Under the pieces are notes generated by a model. It was not told where the DNA came from. It did no database searches and was given only the letters and a program-made list of their open reading frames with translations. Below are positions 23,875 to 34,792 of a stretch of DNA of 64,000 nucleotides, one piece after another. A program made the position numbers and the translations under genes. The stretch lies in contig NZ_FNRV01000001.1 in assembly GCF_900105115.1 (NCBI RefSeq), positions 4,324,501 through 4,388,500 of the forward strand. The letters are read 5' to 3'. The stretch is from Pseudomonas mohnii (GTDB lineage Bacteria; Pseudomonadota; Gammaproteobacteria; Pseudomonadales; Pseudomonadaceae). Every line of letters starts with the position of its first letter. Position 1 is the first letter of the stretch.

Positions 23875-23940
23875 ATTCGGCTTGCCAGCCATGATTGTGT
23901 TGGGTAACATCTGCGCCCACTTTGACCGACGAGGTACAGC

Positions 23941-24696
23941 ATGCGTCGCCCTATGGTAGCTGGTAACTGGAAGATGCACGGTACCCGCGCCAGCGTCGCT
24001 GAGCTGATCAAAGGCCTTCGTGATCTGGCCTTGCCGAGCGGTGTTGATGTTGCGGTATTCCCGCCTTTTCTGCATATCAATCAAGTGATTGATGGCTTGG
24101 AAGGAAAGCCGATTTCGATTGGCGCGCAGAACTCTGCGGTGGAATCAATGCAGGGTGCGTTGACTGGTGAGATTGCACCGAGTCAGTTGGTGGATGCAGG
24201 TTGTTCCTTGGTGCTTGTCGGGCACTCCGAGCGCCGCCAGGTACTTGGCGAGCAGGACGGAATGCTGATTCGCAAGTTTGCGGCGGCACAGGCGTGTGGC
24301 TTGACCCCGGTGTTGTGTATAGGGGAGACCCTTGAGCAGCGCGAAGCCGGGAAGACTCTTGAGGTTGTCTCGCGTCAGCTTGGCAGTATCATTGAGGAGT
24401 TGGGCGTCGGTGCTTTTGCAAGCGCAGTCATCGCTTACGAGCCGGTCTGGGCCATTGGTACCGGGCTGACTGCTTCGCCGCAACAAGCTCAGGATGTGCA
24501 TGCAGCCATCCGTGCGCAGTTGGCGGTAGAGAATTCTGAAGTCGCACAAGGTGTGCGGCTTCTATACGGCGGCAGCGTGAAGGCGGCCAATGCGGTCGAA
24601 CTGTTCGGCATGCCGGATATCGATGGGGGGCTCATTGGTGGAGCTTCCCTGAATGCAGATGAGTTCGGTGCGATTTGTCGCGCCGCGGGAAACTGA
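23941..24696 (+). CDS. tpiA: Triosephosphate isomerase
   Basis: Interconverts dihydroxyacetone phosphate and glyceraldehyde 3-phosphate. 251-residue TIM barrel: GNWKMHG with catalytic Lys11, LVGHSERRQ with catalytic His near 97, and [10 protein letters not shown] with catalytic Glu near 169; [11 protein letters not shown] and [10 protein letters not shown] bind phosphate. It starts 66 bp after glmM and is followed by secG. Confidence 0.98.
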   Translation: MRRPMVAGNWKMHGTRASVAELIKGLRDLALPSGVDVAVFPPFLHINQVIDGLEGKPISIGAQNSAVESMQGALTGEIAPSQLVDAGCSLVLVGHSERRQVLGEQDGMLIRKFAAAQACGLTPVLCIGETLEQREAGKTLEVVSRQLGSIIEELGVGAFASAVIAYEPVWAIGTGLTASPQQAQDVHAAIRAQLAVENSEVAQGVRLLYGGSVKAANAVELFGMPDIDGGLIGGASLNADEFGAICRAAGN

Positions 24697-24700
24697 AAAA

Positions 24701-25084
24701 ATGCTGGAAACAGTCGTAGTCGTTTTTCATCTGCTGGGTGCATTGGGCGTAGTTGCTCTGGTATTGCTGCAGCAGGGTAAAGGTGCGGATGCTGGCGCGT
24801 CTTTCGGAGCAGGTGCTTCAAATACTGTGTTCGGAAGCCAAGGTTCCTCTACCTTTCTTAGTAAGTTTACTGCTATACTTGCCGCAGGTTTCTTCATAAC
24901 CAGCTTAGGGTTAGGTTACTTTGCTAAAGAGAAAGCTCACCAGCTGACTCAAGTAGGTTTGCCAAACCCGGCAGTGTTGGAAGTTCCAAAGCAACAACCG
25001 GCTTCTGATGATGTACCGGTGCTTCAAGAGCAAAAGTCGGCCAACAGTGCGACTGACGTGCCTCCAGCTCAAGAGCAGAAGTAA
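24701..25084 (+). CDS. secG: Protein-export membrane protein SecG
   Basis: Small subunit of the SecYEG translocon, 127 residues. Two transmembrane segments ([39 protein letters not shown]) flank the conserved [20 protein letters not shown] loop. The C-terminal tail is polar and rich in Pro/Gln/Ser. The correct ATG at 24701 lies 4 bp after tpiA. tRNA genes follow. Confidence 0.95.
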   Translation: MLETVVVVFHLLGALGVVALVLLQQGKGADAGASFGAGASNTVFGSQGSSTFLSKFTAILAAGFFITSLGLGYFAKEKAHQLTQVGLPNPAVLEVPKQQPASDDVPVLQEQKSANSATDVPPAQEQK

Positions 25085-25106
25085 GAAGGGTTTCAAACGT
25101 AGTATT

Positions 25107-25192
25107 GCCGAGGTGGTGGAATTGGTAGACACGCAACCTTGAGGTGGTTGTGCCCATAGGGTGTAGGGGTTCGAGTCCCCTTCTCGGTACCA
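25107..25192 (+). tRNA. tRNA-Leu, anticodon GAG
   Basis: 86-nt class II tRNA with long variable arm and encoded CCA. Anticodon stem CAACC/GGTTG with loop TTGAGGT gives GAG, reading CUC/CUU. T arm GGGGTTCGAGTCCCC is canonical. Acceptor GCCGAGG pairs with TCTCGGT through two G-U pairs. Confidence 0.95.
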
Positions 25193-25204
25193 ATTAGTCA
25201 GGAT

Positions 25205-25226
25205 AGCCCGCTATTGCGGGCTTTCT
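25205..25226 (+). terminator. Terminator after tRNA-Leu
   Basis: AGCCCGC-TATT-GCGGGCT followed by TTCTT, 13 bp after the CCA end of tRNA-Leu. Confidence 0.75.
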
Positions 25227-25289
25227 TGCAGGTGGAAGGTTACATTGACCCTGTCAAGGATCGGTCGTATACTTCCGCCCCAGCTTTGT

Positions 25290-25366
<77 letters not shown>

Positions 25367-25374
25367 GTTTAAGG

Positions 25375-25397
25375 AGCCCCTTTTAAGGGGCTTTTTG
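25375..25397 (+). terminator. Terminator after initiator tRNA
   Basis: AGCCCC-TTTTAA-GGGGCT followed by TTTTT. First of two terminators between the tRNA and rimP. Confidence 0.85.
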
Positions 25398-25442
25398 TTA
25401 GCTGGACACTTTATAACGCCGCTGTTCGACGGCGTTTCAGGG

Positions 25443-25466
25443 ATGGGCGTTTCGCCCATTTTTTTA
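25443..25466 (+). terminator. Second terminator, in the rimP leader
   Basis: ATGGGCG-TTT-CGCCCAT followed by seven Ts, 40 bp before the rimP GTG. Another hairpin, AACGCCG-N8-CGGCGTT (25415-25436), lies just before it. Paired terminators upstream of nusA resemble the read-through control known for the E. coli metY-rimP-nusA-infB operon. Confidence 0.8.
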
Positions 25467-25505
25467 TTTTGCATAGCATGCATTTACATGCACGAGGGGG
25501 TTCAG

Positions 25506-25964
25506 GTGTCGAGCAAGCTAGAACAGTTGCAGGCCTTGTTGGCCCCGGTGGTCGTGGCCCTTGGCTATGAATGCTGGGGTATTGAGTTTTCGGCTCAGGG
25601 TCGCCACTCACTGTTGCGCGTTTATATCGATAAAGAAGGCGGTGTGCTGGTGGACGACTGTGCCATCGTCAGCCGTCAGATCAGCGGTGTCCTGGATGTT
25701 GAAGATCCGATTTCCGTTGAGTACACCCTTGAAGTTTCCTCGCCTGGCATGGAACGCCCTCTGTTCACTATTGAGCAGTTTGCAAAATTTGCCGGTGAAC
25801 AAGTGAAGATCAAGCTGCGTTCGCCTTTTGAAGGTCGACGCAACTTTCAGGGCCTTCTGCGCGGTGTAGAAGAGCAGGATGTCGTGGTGCAGGTAGAAGA
25901 CCACGAGTTCCTGTTGCCGATCGATATGATCGACAAGGCCAACATTATTCCCAGTTTTGACTGA
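25506..25964 (+). CDS. rimP: Ribosome maturation factor RimP
   Basis: 152-residue factor for 30S assembly. [20 protein letters not shown] and [14 protein letters not shown] are family motifs, with the C-terminal Sm-like domain ending [16 protein letters not shown]. The frame is open to 25395, but the GTG at 25506, with GAGGGGG five bases upstream, gives the conserved length. First gene of rimP-nusA-infB-rbfA-truB-rpsO-pnp. Confidence 0.95.
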   Translation: MSSKLEQLQALLAPVVVALGYECWGIEFSAQGRHSLLRVYIDKEGGVLVDDCAIVSRQISGVLDVEDPISVEYTLEVSSPGMERPLFTIEQFAKFAGEQVKIKLRSPFEGRRNFQGLLRGVEEQDVVVQVEDHEFLLPIDMIDKANIIPSFD

Positions 25965-26011
25965 GACGCGGATCCCGCGGATCCAATGGCTTGCGAAAGG
26001 CGAGGCGTACG

Positions 26012-27493
26012 ATGAGCAAAGAAGTACTGCTGGTTGTTGAGTCGGTATCCAATGAAAAGGGCGTACCGGCAAACGTAATTTTTGAAGCGCTGGAGCTGGC
26101 TCTGGCCACTGCTACCAAAAAGCGTTTCGAGGACGAAGTTGATCTGCGTGTGGAAATCAATCGCCACACCGGTGCTTATGAGACTTTCCGTCGCTGGACG
26201 GTTGTCGAAGAAGCAGACCTGGACGATCCGGCCATCGAAACCTGGCCGAGCAAGGTTGCTGAAACGCATCCGGGTGCCAAGGTGGGTGACGTCGTCGAAG
26301 AAAAAATCGAGTCGATCGAATTCGGCCGTATCGCTGCACAGACTGCCAAGCAAGTCATCGTGCAGAAAGTCCGCGAAGCCGAGCGTGCCCAGGTTGTTGA
26401 CGCTTACCGCGAGCGCTTGGGTGAAATCATCTCCGGTACCGTGAAGAAAGTGACCCGCGACAACGTGATCGTCGATCTGGGTAACAACGCTGAAGCGTTG
26501 CTGGCTCGTGAAGACATCATTTCTCGCGAAACCTTCCGTGTTGGCGTGCGTCTGCGTGCGCTGCTCAAGGAAATCCGCACCGAGAACCGCGGCCCGCAGT
26601 TGATCCTGTCGCGTACCGCGCCGGAAATGCTGATCGAGTTGTTCCGCATCGAAGTGCCGGAAATCGCTGAAGGCTTGATCGAAGTGATGGCGGCGTCCCG
26701 TGACCCGGGTTCGCGCGCCAAGATCGCCGTCCGCTCGAAGGACAAACGCATCGACCCGCAGGGCGCTTGCATTGGTATGCGCGGCTCGCGCGTCCAGGCA
26801 GTGTCGGGCGAGTTGGGCGGTGAGCGTGTTGATATCGTTCTGTGGGATGACAACCCGGCTCAGTTCGTGATCAACGCCATGTCACCGGCCGAGGTTGCGG
26901 CAATTATCGTCGACGAAGATGCCCATGCAATGGACATCGCCGTTGGCGCAGACAATCTGGCTCAGGCCATCGGTCGCGGTGGTCAGAACGTGCGTCTGGC
27001 CAGCCAATTGACTGGCTGGACCCTGAACGTGATGACCGAATCGGACATCCAGGCTAAGCAGCAAGCAGAAACCGGCGACATCCTGCGCAACTTCATCGAC
27101 GAGCTGGAAGTCGACGAAGAATTGGCCCAGGTGCTGGTCGATGAAGGCTTCACCAGCCTGGAAGAGATTGCCTACGTACCGTTGGAAGAAATGCTCAACA
27201 TCGACGGCTTTGACGAAGACATCGTCAACGAGCTTCGCGCTCGTGCCAAGGATCGTTTGTTGACCAAAGCCATCGCTACTGAGGAAAAGCTGGCAGACGC
27301 CCATCCGGCCGAAGACCTGCTCTCGCTTGAGGGTATGGACAAGGATTTGGCGATGGAACTGGCGGTGCGCGGCGTAATTACCCGCGAAGACCTGGCCGAG
27401 CAGTCTATTGACGACCTGCTCGACATCGACGGCATTGACGATGATCGTGCCGGCAAGTTGATCATGGCCGCCCGAGCCCACTGGTTCGAGTAA
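26012..27493 (+). CDS. nusA: Transcription termination/antitermination protein NusA
   Basis: RNA polymerase-binding elongation factor of 493 residues controlling pausing, termination and antitermination. N-terminal polymerase-binding domain (1-125), S1 domain (about 135-200; [20 protein letters not shown]), two KH domains ([31 protein letters not shown]) and two acidic C-terminal helix-hairpin repeats (from about 365), as in gammaproteobacteria. Start [12 protein letters not shown] follows GAAAGGCGAGG. Confidence 0.97.
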   Translation: MSKEVLLVVESVSNEKGVPANVIFEALELALATATKKRFEDEVDLRVEINRHTGAYETFRRWTVVEEADLDDPAIETWPSKVAETHPGAKVGDVVEEKIESIEFGRIAAQTAKQVIVQKVREAERAQVVDAYRERLGEIISGTVKKVTRDNVIVDLGNNAEALLAREDIISRETFRVGVRLRALLKEIRTENRGPQLILSRTAPEMLIELFRIEVPEIAEGLIEVMAASRDPGSRAKIAVRSKDKRIDPQGACIGMRGSRVQAVSGELGGERVDIVLWDDNPAQFVINAMSPAEVAAIIVDEDAHAMDIAVGADNLAQAIGRGGQNVRLASQLTGWTLNVMTESDIQAKQQAETGDILRNFIDELEVDEELAQVLVDEGFTSLEEIAYVPLEEMLNIDGFDEDIVNELRARAKDRLLTKAIATEEKLADAHPAEDLLSLEGMDKDLAMELAVRGVITREDLAEQSIDDLLDIDGIDDDRAGKLIMAARAHWFE

Positions 27494-27520
27494 TTAGGCG
27501 CGGCCTGAGGAGAGAAGTGC

Positions 27521-30049
27521 ATGACGCAAGTCACGGTGAAACAACTGGCCGATGAGGTCAAAACACCGGTAGAGCGCCTGTTGCAGCAGATGCGTGAGGC
27601 AGGTCTGCCGCACACCGCCGCCGAAGAAAGTGTGACTGACAGTGAGAAGCAATCGTTGCTGACTCACTTGAAAAGCAGCCACAAGGCGAAAGTGGAAGAA
27701 CCACGCAAGATTACGCTGCAGCGTAAAACCACCAGCACCCTGCGTGTTGCTGGCAGCAAAAGCATCAGCGTAGAAGTACGCAAGAAGAAAGTCTTCGTAC
27801 AGCGCAGCCCGGAAGAAATCGAAGCCGAGCGCAAGCGGGAACTGGAAGAGCGTCGCGCAGTAGAAAATGCTGCACGTCAGAAGGCTGAAGAAGAAGCCAA
27901 GCGTCGCGCCGAAGAAGAAGCTCGTCGCCAGCCAGCCGCTGCGCCGACCGCTCCAGCCGAACCTGTAGCCGCGCATGCAGCAGTGGCCGAACCTGTGCGC
28001 GAAAGCGCGCCGGTCGTGGCAGCTGCTCCAGCTGCGCCTGCGGCGGACACTCGCAAGCGTGACGAACAGCGCCGTCCGGACAAACCACGTGCCGACGATA
28101 ACAATCGTCGCGGTAGTGGCGATGGCGAGCGCAAAAACGCTCCGCATCGTGCGTCGGTCAAGGAAAAAGCGCCTGCTCCACGCGTTGCCCCTCGTACTAC
28201 CGACGAAGAAAGCGATGGCTTCCGTCGTGGTGGTCGCGGCAAGGCCAAGCTGAAGAAGCGCAATGCCCACGGTTTCCAGAGCCCAACCGGCCCTGTCGTG
28301 CGCGAAGTGAAGATCGGCGAGACCATTACTGTGGGCGATCTGGCCCAGCAGATGTCGGTCAAGGCTGCTGAAATCATCAAGTTCATGTTCAAGCTGGGTA
28401 CTCCGGCGACCATCAACCAGGTGCTCGATCAGGAAACTGCTCAACTGGTTGCCGAGGAGCTGGGCCACAAAGTGACCCTGGTCAGCGACACCGCCCTGGA
28501 AGATTCCCTGGCCGAGTCCCTGAAGTTTGAAGGCGAGGCCGTTGCCCGTGCGCCAGTCGTGACCGTAATGGGCCACGTTGACCATGGTAAGACTTCCCTG
28601 CTCGACTACATCCGTCGTGCCAAGGTTGCAGCTGGCGAAGCCGGCGGTATTACCCAGCACATCGGTGCATACCACGTTGAAACCGACCGTGGCATGGTGA
28701 CGTTCCTCGATACCCCGGGCCACGCCGCGTTTACCGCGATGCGTGCCCGCGGTGCCAAGGCGACCGACATTGTGATCCTGGTCGTTGCAGCGGACGACGG
28801 CGTGATGCCGCAAACCATCGAAGCTGTTCAGCATGCCAAGGCCGCGGGCGTTCCGCTGGTCGTGGCGGTGAACAAGATCGACAAGCCGGGCGCTGATCTC
28901 GATCGCATCCGTAGCGAATTGTCGGTACACGGCGTGACGTCGGAAGAGTGGGGCGGTGACACGCCATTCGTACCGGTCTCGGCGAAGATGGGTACCGGTG
29001 TCGACGAATTGCTCGAAGCCGTTCTGCTGCAAGCCGAAGTTCTGGAATTGACAGCTACGCCTTCGGCTCCTGGTCGTGGTGTGGTGGTTGAATCGCGTCT
29101 CGACAAGGGCCGTGGCCCGGTGGCGACCGTTCTGGTTCAGGACGGTACCTTGCGTCAAGGCGACATGGTGCTGGTCGGTTCCAACTACGGCCGTGTTCGC
29201 GCCATGCTCGACGAGAACGGCAAGGCCATCAAGGAAGCCGGTCCAGCCATCCCTGTCGAGATCCTCGGCCTGGACGGTACCCCGGATGCTGGCGACGAGA
29301 TGAGCGTGGTTGCCGACGAGAAGAAAGCCCGTGAAGTGGCTCTGTTCCGTCAAGGCAAGTTCCGCGAAGTCAAACTGGCTCGTGCTCACGCAGGCAAGCT
29401 GGAAAACATCTTCGAAAACATGGGTCAGGAAGAGAAGAAGACGCTCAACATCGTCCTCAAATCCGACGTCCGTGGTTCGCTGGAAGCGTTGAACGGTGCC
29501 TTGAACGGCCTGGGTAACGACGAAGTGCAAGTGCGCGTTGTCGGTGGCGGTGTCGGTGGTATCACCGAGTCCGACGCCAACCTGGCACTGGCCTCCAATG
29601 CTGTACTGTTCGGCTTCAACGTGCGTGCCGATGCCGGCGCTCGCAAGATCGTCGAGCAGGAAGGTCTGGATATGCGTTATTACAACGTGATCTACGACAT
29701 CATCGAAGACGTCAAGAAAGCCCTCACCGGTATGCTTGGCAGCGATGTTCGCGAGAACATCCTCGGTGTGGCCGAAGTGCGTGACGTGTTCCGTTCGCCG
29801 AAGTTTGGCGCGATCGCCGGTTGCATGGTGATCGAGGGTACTGTTCACCGTAACCGTCCAATCCGTGTACTGCGCGAAGACATCGTTATCTTCGAAGGCG
29901 AGCTGGAATCCCTGCGCCGCTTCAAGGATGACGCTTCCGAAGTGCGTGCCGGCATGGAATGCGGTATCGGCGTGAAGAGCTACAACGACGTCAAAGTCGG
30001 TGACAAGATCGAAGTCTTCGAGAAGGTTCAGGTTGCTCGCAGCCTCTAA
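27521..30049 (+). CDS. infB: Translation initiation factor IF-2
   Basis: GTPase of 842 residues that brings initiator tRNA to the 30S subunit. An N-terminal IF2_N domain (1-55), a charged, Ala/Pro/Glu/Arg-rich linker (about 100-250, with [20 protein letters not shown]), a second IF2_N domain (about 265-320), then the G domain: GHVDHGKT at 351-358, DTPGHAAF (G3), NKIDKPGA (G4). C-terminal domains II-IV bind fMet-tRNA. 27 bp after nusA. Confidence 0.98.
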   Translation: MTQVTVKQLADEVKTPVERLLQQMREAGLPHTAAEESVTDSEKQSLLTHLKSSHKAKVEEPRKITLQRKTTSTLRVAGSKSISVEVRKKKVFVQRSPEEIEAERKRELEERRAVENAARQKAEEEAKRRAEEEARRQPAAAPTAPAEPVAAHAAVAEPVRESAPVVAAAPAAPAADTRKRDEQRRPDKPRADDNNRRGSGDGERKNAPHRASVKEKAPAPRVAPRTTDEESDGFRRGGRGKAKLKKRNAHGFQSPTGPVVREVKIGETITVGDLAQQMSVKAAEIIKFMFKLGTPATINQVLDQETAQLVAEELGHKVTLVSDTALEDSLAESLKFEGEAVARAPVVTVMGHVDHGKTSLLDYIRRAKVAAGEAGGITQHIGAYHVETDRGMVTFLDTPGHAAFTAMRARGAKATDIVILVVAADDGVMPQTIEAVQHAKAAGVPLVVAVNKIDKPGADLDRIRSELSVHGVTSEEWGGDTPFVPVSAKMGTGVDELLEAVLLQAEVLELTATPSAPGRGVVVESRLDKGRGPVATVLVQDGTLRQGDMVLVGSNYGRVRAMLDENGKAIKEAGPAIPVEILGLDGTPDAGDEMSVVADEKKAREVALFRQGKFREVKLARAHAGKLENIFENMGQEEKKTLNIVLKSDVRGSLEALNGALNGLGNDEVQVRVVGGGVGGITESDANLALASNAVLFGFNVRADAGARKIVEQEGLDMRYYNVIYDIIEDVKKALTGMLGSDVRENILGVAEVRDVFRSPKFGAIAGCMVIEGTVHRNRPIRVLREDIVIFEGELESLRRFKDDASEVRAGMECGIGVKSYNDVKVGDKIEVFEKVQVARSL

Positions 30050-30120
30050 CTCGCGCACTTCAAGAGCCGTGATGGGCAGCCGCATGCAAATGCACGGCGC
30101 ATCACCCGGACTCTAAACGC

Positions 30121-30154
30121 AACGCCCGGTCTGGCTTCTGTCAGGCCGGGCGTT
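30121..30154 (+). terminator. Terminator-like hairpin between infB and rbfA
   Basis: AACGCCCGG-T-CTG pairs with CAG-G-CCGGGCGTT (13 bp with one T-G wobble), loop GCTTCTGT, only a short T-run. It lies in the 159-bp infB-rbfA gap and may attenuate read-through. Confidence 0.6.
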
Positions 30155-30208
30155 TGCCGCTTTCAGACCTCACGGGTTTCGCCGTGGGGCAGTAACAGGT
30201 AACAAGAC

Positions 30209-30610
30209 ATGGCAAAAGAATATAGCCGTACCCAACGTATCGGCGATCAGATGCAGCGCGAGCTGGCACAACTGATCCGTCGTGAAGTCAAAGACCCGCG
30301 CGTCGGCCTGGTCACCATTACCGCAGTGGAAGTCAGCCGTGACGTCGGTCACGCCAAGATTTTCATCACCGTGATGGGTCAGGACAGCGCCGAAGACATC
30401 GCGCAGAGCATCAAGGTGCTCAACTCCGCCGCCGGTTTCCTGCGCATGCAGTTGGCTCGCGAGATGAAGCTGCGCAGCGTTCCACAGTTGCACTTCCATT
30501 ACGACGAAAGCGTTGTGCGTGGTGCGCATCTGTCGGCCTTGATCGAGCGCGCAGTGGCTGAAGACAATCAGCATCCGGTTGCGGCAGAAGCCGAAGACAC
30601 CAAGGAGTAA
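30209..30610 (+). CDS. rbfA: Ribosome-binding factor A
   Basis: 133-residue KH-fold protein for 16S 5' end maturation and cold adaptation. [37 protein letters not shown] and the [13 protein letters not shown] motif are diagnostic; the tail is acidic. It precedes truB by 3 bp. Confidence 0.96.
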   Translation: MAKEYSRTQRIGDQMQRELAQLIRREVKDPRVGLVTITAVEVSRDVGHAKIFITVMGQDSAEDIAQSIKVLNSAAGFLRMQLAREMKLRSVPQLHFHYDESVVRGAHLSALIERAVAEDNQHPVAAEAEDTKE

Positions 30611-30613
30611 TCG

Positions 30614-31531
30614 GTGGCTCAGGTCAAACGTATCCGTCGTAACGTCAGCGGTATCATCCTGCTGGACAAGCCGCTGGGGTTCACCTCCAATGCGGCCTTG
30701 CAGAAGGTCCGCTGGTTGCTCAATGCCGAGAAGGCGGGACACACCGGCAGTCTCGATCCGCTGGCTACCGGCGTGTTGCCGTTGTGCTTCGGTGAGGCCA
30801 CCAAGTTCTCGCAATACCTGCTCGATTCCGACAAGGGTTACGAAACCCTGGCGCAACTGGGCAAAACCACGACCACGGCGGATGCCGAGGGCGAAGTTTT
30901 GCAGGAGCGTCCTGTGACCGTTGGTCGCTCCGATATCGAAGCTGTGTTGCCGAATTTTCGTGGGCAAATCAGTCAGATACCGCCGATGTACTCGGCGCTC
31001 AAGCGTGATGGCCAGCCGCTGTACAAGCTGGCCCGTGCAGGCGAAGTAGTGGAGCGTGAACCGCGTTCTGTTACTATTACGCGCTTGGAATTGCTGGCCT
31101 TCGAAGGTGATACTGCGCGGCTGGCAGTGGATTGCAGCAAAGGCACCTATATTCGCACCCTGGTGGAGGATATTGGTGAGCAGCTCGGTTGTGGCGCTTA
31201 CGTTGCAGAACTGCGACGTACGCAGGCCGGGCCTTTCACGCTGGCCCAGACGGTCACCCTGGAAGAGTTGGAAGCGGTACATGCCGAAGGCGGCAACGAA
31301 GCGGTCGACCGCTTCCTGATGCCATCGGACAGCGGTCTGCTGGATTGGCCGCTTTTGCAGTTCTCGGAGCACAGCTCGTTCTACTGGCTTAACGGCCAGC
31401 CGGTCCGCGCTCCGGATGCACCGAAATTCGGTATGGTACGGGTACAGGATCACAACGGTCGCTTCATCGGTATCGGTGAAGTGAGCGAAGACGGGCGCAT
31501 CGCGCCGCGTCGACTGATTCGGTCAGAATGA
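30614..31531 (+). CDS. truB: tRNA pseudouridine-55 synthase
   Basis: Converts U55 in the T loop of tRNAs to pseudouridine. 305 residues: [14 protein letters not shown], catalytic Asp48 in [14 protein letters not shown], the [18 protein letters not shown] segment and KGTYIRTL; the C-terminal PUA-like part ends [11 protein letters not shown]. It starts with GTG at 30614; AAGGAG is the end of rbfA. Confidence 0.97.
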   Translation: MAQVKRIRRNVSGIILLDKPLGFTSNAALQKVRWLLNAEKAGHTGSLDPLATGVLPLCFGEATKFSQYLLDSDKGYETLAQLGKTTTTADAEGEVLQERPVTVGRSDIEAVLPNFRGQISQIPPMYSALKRDGQPLYKLARAGEVVEREPRSVTITRLELLAFEGDTARLAVDCSKGTYIRTLVEDIGEQLGCGAYVAELRRTQAGPFTLAQTVTLEELEAVHAEGGNEAVDRFLMPSDSGLLDWPLLQFSEHSSFYWLNGQPVRAPDAPKFGMVRVQDHNGRFIGIGEVSEDGRIAPRRLIRSE

Positions 31532-31581
31532 CCGGACGAGGGTGGCTGTCAACAGGCACGGTCACTACTCATTTTTAGATA

Positions 31582-31629
31582 CAGGGATTTGTCCCTGGCC
31601 TGTTGAAACTGTTTTTCTGAAACAGTTTC
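31582..31629 (+). promoter_or_regulatory. Tandem hairpins in the rpsO leader
   Basis: CAGGGA-TTTG-TCCCTG (31582-31597) and GAAACTG-N11-CAGTTTC (31605-31629) occupy the 117-bp truB-rpsO gap just before the S15 ribosome site. They could be a terminator of truB or the S15 autoregulatory leader; which, I cannot tell. Confidence 0.5.
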
Positions 31630-31648
31630 CTGATAAAAGGATTGCCTC

Positions 31649-31918
31649 ATGGCTCTCGACGTTCAAGAAAAAGCCCAAATCGTAGCTGACTACCAGCAAG
31701 CTGTTGGTGACACTGGTTCGCCAGAAGTGCAAGTTGCACTGCTGACCGCCAACATCAACAAACTGCAAGGTCACTTCAAGGCCAACGGTAAAGATCACCA
31801 CTCCCGTCGTGGTCTGATCCGCATGGTAAACCAGCGTCGTAAGCTGCTGGACTACCTGAAAGGCAAAGACGTGAGCCGTTACAGCGCTCTGATCGGTCGC
31901 CTGGGTCTGCGTCGCTAA
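31649..31918 (+). CDS. rpsO: 30S ribosomal protein S15
   Basis: 89 residues, primary 16S rRNA-binding protein. [40 protein letters not shown] and the end [14 protein letters not shown] are invariant family features. ATG at 31649 follows AAAAGGATTGCCTC. pnp follows after 212 bp. Confidence 0.99.
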   Translation: MALDVQEKAQIVADYQQAVGDTGSPEVQVALLTANINKLQGHFKANGKDHHSRRGLIRMVNQRRKLLDYLKGKDVSRYSALIGRLGLRR

Positions 31919-32130
31919 TTCAGCGATTGCGCTAGAGGTTGGTTGTCTGTCGTGTGTCCGCGAGTTTCCCGCTGGCACATGGCAGGCTTCCAGCCTCAAG
32001 TTTTATCTGGATATCTGCTTTGCCTGAGTAGCTGCACCCTGGACATCCCGATCGGGCCGACTCCCGACGTTGCCCAAGAATTTCGCAAGAAACCAGTTTC
32101 CCCAAGAGCCACAAAAGAAGGTAGGACACC

Positions 32131-34236
32131 GTGAACCCGGTCATCAAAAAATTCCAGTTCGGTCAGTCGACCGTTACCCTCGAGACTGGCCGTATCGCCC
32201 GTCAGGCCTCCGGCGCAGTATTGGTCACCGTTGACGACGACGTCAGCGTATTGGTGACCGTAGTCGGTGCCAAGCAAGCCGATCCAGGCAAGGGCTTCTT
32301 CCCTCTGTCTGTTCACTACCAGGAAAAAACTTACGCTGCCGGTAAGATCCCTGGTGGTTTCTTCAAGCGCGAAGGCCGTCCTTCCGAGAAAGAAACCCTG
32401 ACTTCCCGTCTGATCGACCGTCCGATCCGTCCGCTGTTCCCGGAAGGCTTCATGAACGAAGTGCAGGTAGTCTGCACCGTCGTTTCCACCAGCAAGAAGA
32501 CCGATCCGGACATCGCTGCGATGATCGGTACCTCGGCTGCGCTGGCGATCTCCGGCATTCCGTTCGATGGTCCGATCGGCGCTGCCCGCGTTGCGTTCCA
32601 CGAAAGCACCGGTTACCTGCTGAACCCGACTTACGAGCAGCTGGCTGCTTCGAGCCTGGACATGGTCGTTGCCGGTACTTCTGAAGCCGTTCTGATGGTT
32701 GAATCCGAAGCCAAAGAACTGACCGAAGACCAGATGCTGGGCGCCGTACTGTTCGCCCATGACGAGTTCCAGGTCGTTATCCAGGCCGTCAAAGAGCTGG
32801 CCGCCGAAGCTGCCAAGCCAACCTGGACCTGGGCTCCGCAAGCCGAAGCCACCGAGCTGCTGGGTGCCATTCGCGCCGAGTTCGGCGAAGCGATCTCCCA
32901 GGCTTACACCATCACCGTCAAAGCCGACCGTTATGCTCGCCTGGGCGAGCTGAAGGATCAGGTCGTTGCCAAGCTGTCCGGCGAAGAAGGCCAGCCTTCC
33001 GCTGCTGACGTCAAAGCTGCTTTCGGTGAAATCGAATACCGCACCGTTCGCGAAAACATCGTAAACGGCAAGCCACGTATCGACGGCCGCGACACCCGCA
33101 CCGTACGTCCGCTGAACATCGAGGTCGGCGTTCTGCCGAAGACCCACGGTTCGGCGCTGTTCACCCGTGGCGAAACCCAGGCTCTGGTCGTTGCAACTCT
33201 GGGTACTGCCCGTGATGCACAACTGCTGGACACCCTGGAAGGCGAGAAAAAAGACCCGTTCATGCTGCACTACAACTTCCCTCCGTTCTCGGTGGGCGAG
33301 TGTGGTCGCATGGGTGGTGCCGGTCGTCGCGAAATCGGTCACGGCCGTCTGGCCCGTCGTTCGGTTCAGGCCATGCTGCCTGCCGCCGACGTGTTCCCGT
33401 ACACCATCCGCGTTGTGTCGGAAATCACCGAGTCCAACGGTTCGAGCTCCATGGCTTCGGTCTGCGGTGCTTCCCTGGCTCTGATGGACGCTGGTGTTCC
33501 AATGAAGGCGCCGGTTGCCGGTATCGCCATGGGTCTGGTTAAAGAAGGCGAGAAATTTGCCGTCCTGACCGACATCCTGGGCGACGAAGACCACCTGGGC
33601 GACATGGACTTCAAGGTAGCGGGTACCGCCAAAGGCGTGACCGCGCTGCAGATGGACATCAAGATCAAGGGCATCACCGAAGAAATCATGGAAATCGCTC
33701 TGGGCCAAGCCCTGGAAGCGCGCCTGAACATCCTCGGTCAGATGAACCAGATCATCGGCCAGTCGCGTACCGAACTGTCGGCCAATGCACCGACCATGAT
33801 CGCGATGAAGATCGACACCGACAAAATCCGTGATGTCATCGGTAAAGGTGGCGCGACCATTCGTGCGATCTGTGAAGAGACCAAGGCTTCGATCGATATC
33901 GAAGACGACGGTTCGATCAAGATCTTCGGCGAAACCAAGGACGCCGCTGAAGCAGCACGTCAGCGCGTTCTGGGTATCACCGCGGAAGCCGAGATCGGCA
34001 AGATCTACGTCGGTAAGGTTGAGCGCATCGTCGACTTCGGCGCATTCGTCAACATCCTGCCTGGCAAGGACGGTCTGGTTCACATCTCCATGCTGAGCGA
34101 CGCTCGCGTAGAGAAAGTGACTGACATCCTCAAGGAAGGTCAGGAAGTGGAAGTACTGGTACTGGACGTGGACAACCGCGGCCGCATCAAGCTGTCCATC
34201 AAGGACGTAGCAGCAGCCAAGGCTTCGGGCGTTTAA
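32131..34236 (+). CDS. pnp: Polyribonucleotide nucleotidyltransferase (PNPase)
   Basis: Phosphorolytic 3'-5' exoribonuclease of the RNA degradosome. 701 residues: two RNase PH domains (about 10-140 and 305-455, with [20 protein letters not shown]), a helical linker, KH domain (about 550-615; [14 protein letters not shown]) and S1 domain (about 620-690; [20 protein letters not shown]). It starts with GTG at 32131 after AAGGTAGGACACC. The 212-bp leader downstream of rpsO (31919-32130) is where RNase III and PNPase autoregulate pnp in E. coli; I see no clear long hairpin there by eye. Confidence 0.98.
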   Translation: MNPVIKKFQFGQSTVTLETGRIARQASGAVLVTVDDDVSVLVTVVGAKQADPGKGFFPLSVHYQEKTYAAGKIPGGFFKREGRPSEKETLTSRLIDRPIRPLFPEGFMNEVQVVCTVVSTSKKTDPDIAAMIGTSAALAISGIPFDGPIGAARVAFHESTGYLLNPTYEQLAASSLDMVVAGTSEAVLMVESEAKELTEDQMLGAVLFAHDEFQVVIQAVKELAAEAAKPTWTWAPQAEATELLGAIRAEFGEAISQAYTITVKADRYARLGELKDQVVAKLSGEEGQPSAADVKAAFGEIEYRTVRENIVNGKPRIDGRDTRTVRPLNIEVGVLPKTHGSALFTRGETQALVVATLGTARDAQLLDTLEGEKKDPFMLHYNFPPFSVGECGRMGGAGRREIGHGRLARRSVQAMLPAADVFPYTIRVVSEITESNGSSSMASVCGASLALMDAGVPMKAPVAGIAMGLVKEGEKFAVLTDILGDEDHLGDMDFKVAGTAKGVTALQMDIKIKGITEEIMEIALGQALEARLNILGQMNQIIGQSRTELSANAPTMIAMKIDTDKIRDVIGKGGATIRAICEETKASIDIEDDGSIKIFGETKDAAEAARQRVLGITAEAEIGKIYVGKVERIVDFGAFVNILPGKDGLVHISMLSDARVEKVTDILKEGQEVEVLVLDVDNRGRIKLSIKDVAAAKASGV

Positions 34237-34268
34237 TCCGCTCCCCCGCCTGACCGCTTCAACGTTCT

Positions 34269-34307
34269 AAAAAAGACCCCGCCGTGAAAACGACGGGGTC
34301 TTTTTTT
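34269..34307 (+). terminator. Rho-independent terminator after pnp
   Basis: AGACCCCG and CGGGGTCT stem extended by A5/T7 flanks, GAAAA loop region, then seven Ts. Ends the rimP-pnp gene string. Confidence 0.93.
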
Positions 34308-34375
34308 GCCTGTAGACAATCGAGGCGCTGGCTAAAGTTGCCGGTATGCCTTCGCGATGCTAGGTTTAGCGCACC

Positions 34376-34451
34376 GCCCGTGTAGCTCAGTCGGTAGAGC
34401 AGCGCACTCGTAACGCGAAGGTCGCAGGTTCGATTCCTGTCTCGGGCACCA
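34376..34451 (+). tRNA. tRNA-Thr, anticodon CGT
   Basis: 76 nt with CCA. D arm GCTC/GAGC, T arm GCAGG-TTCGATT-CCTGT, anticodon loop CTCGTAA giving CGT (reads ACG). The helices contain unusual pairs: T6-T67 in the acceptor, A31-C39 and G27-A43 in the anticodon stem. G27-A43 also occurs in E. coli thrW. It may still be a normal functional tRNA. Confidence 0.9.
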
Positions 34452-34792
34452 TCCCCCCCCCTGTTGTTTCGCCTTTCTGCTCCAATCCTCGATCGTACTG
34501 TTGAGTTCGTCTCTTTCGTTGCGGCTGGCGTCTTGGCCGGAATCGCTGCCGGCCTGTTTCCAGGCGCGACAGAAGGTGAGTGCGGTTTATTTGTGGATTG
34601 ATGTAAAGAGTCGTGTAAATCGTCTGATAAACATCCTATATTCGGAACCTGCATGAGCTTAGCCCAGCAGTTTTCAGATGATCCCGAATGGTTCTGAAGG
34701 CCAGACAAACCAGGTTGAACACGGTTATTTGCGTCAGAGAGATCCTTGATGATCCAGATCCATCTTCCATTCCCCAGATCAGCGAGAACACC
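34452..34792. other. Intergenic stretch without a recognised gene
   Basis: 341 bp between tRNA-Thr and the small CDS at 34793. It begins with an eight-C run. No repeat of the tRNA 3' end, integrase fragment or convincing promoter was found; an AT-richer part (34600-34650, TATATT at about 34636) may hold the promoter for the next gene. Confidence 0.5.

Noticed and set aside
24924..25193. Minus-strand ORF starting MVPRRGLEPLHPMG
   Set aside because: Reverse translation of tRNA-Leu; spurious.
27494..30085. 863-codon minus-strand frame over infB (and similar over pnp at 31996-34083)
   Set aside because: Antisense shadows of highly expressed genes; the sense genes are unambiguous.
34441..34470. 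tRNA-Thr 3' end as an integration (att) site
   Set aside because: No integrase and no second copy of the tRNA 3' end found downstream.
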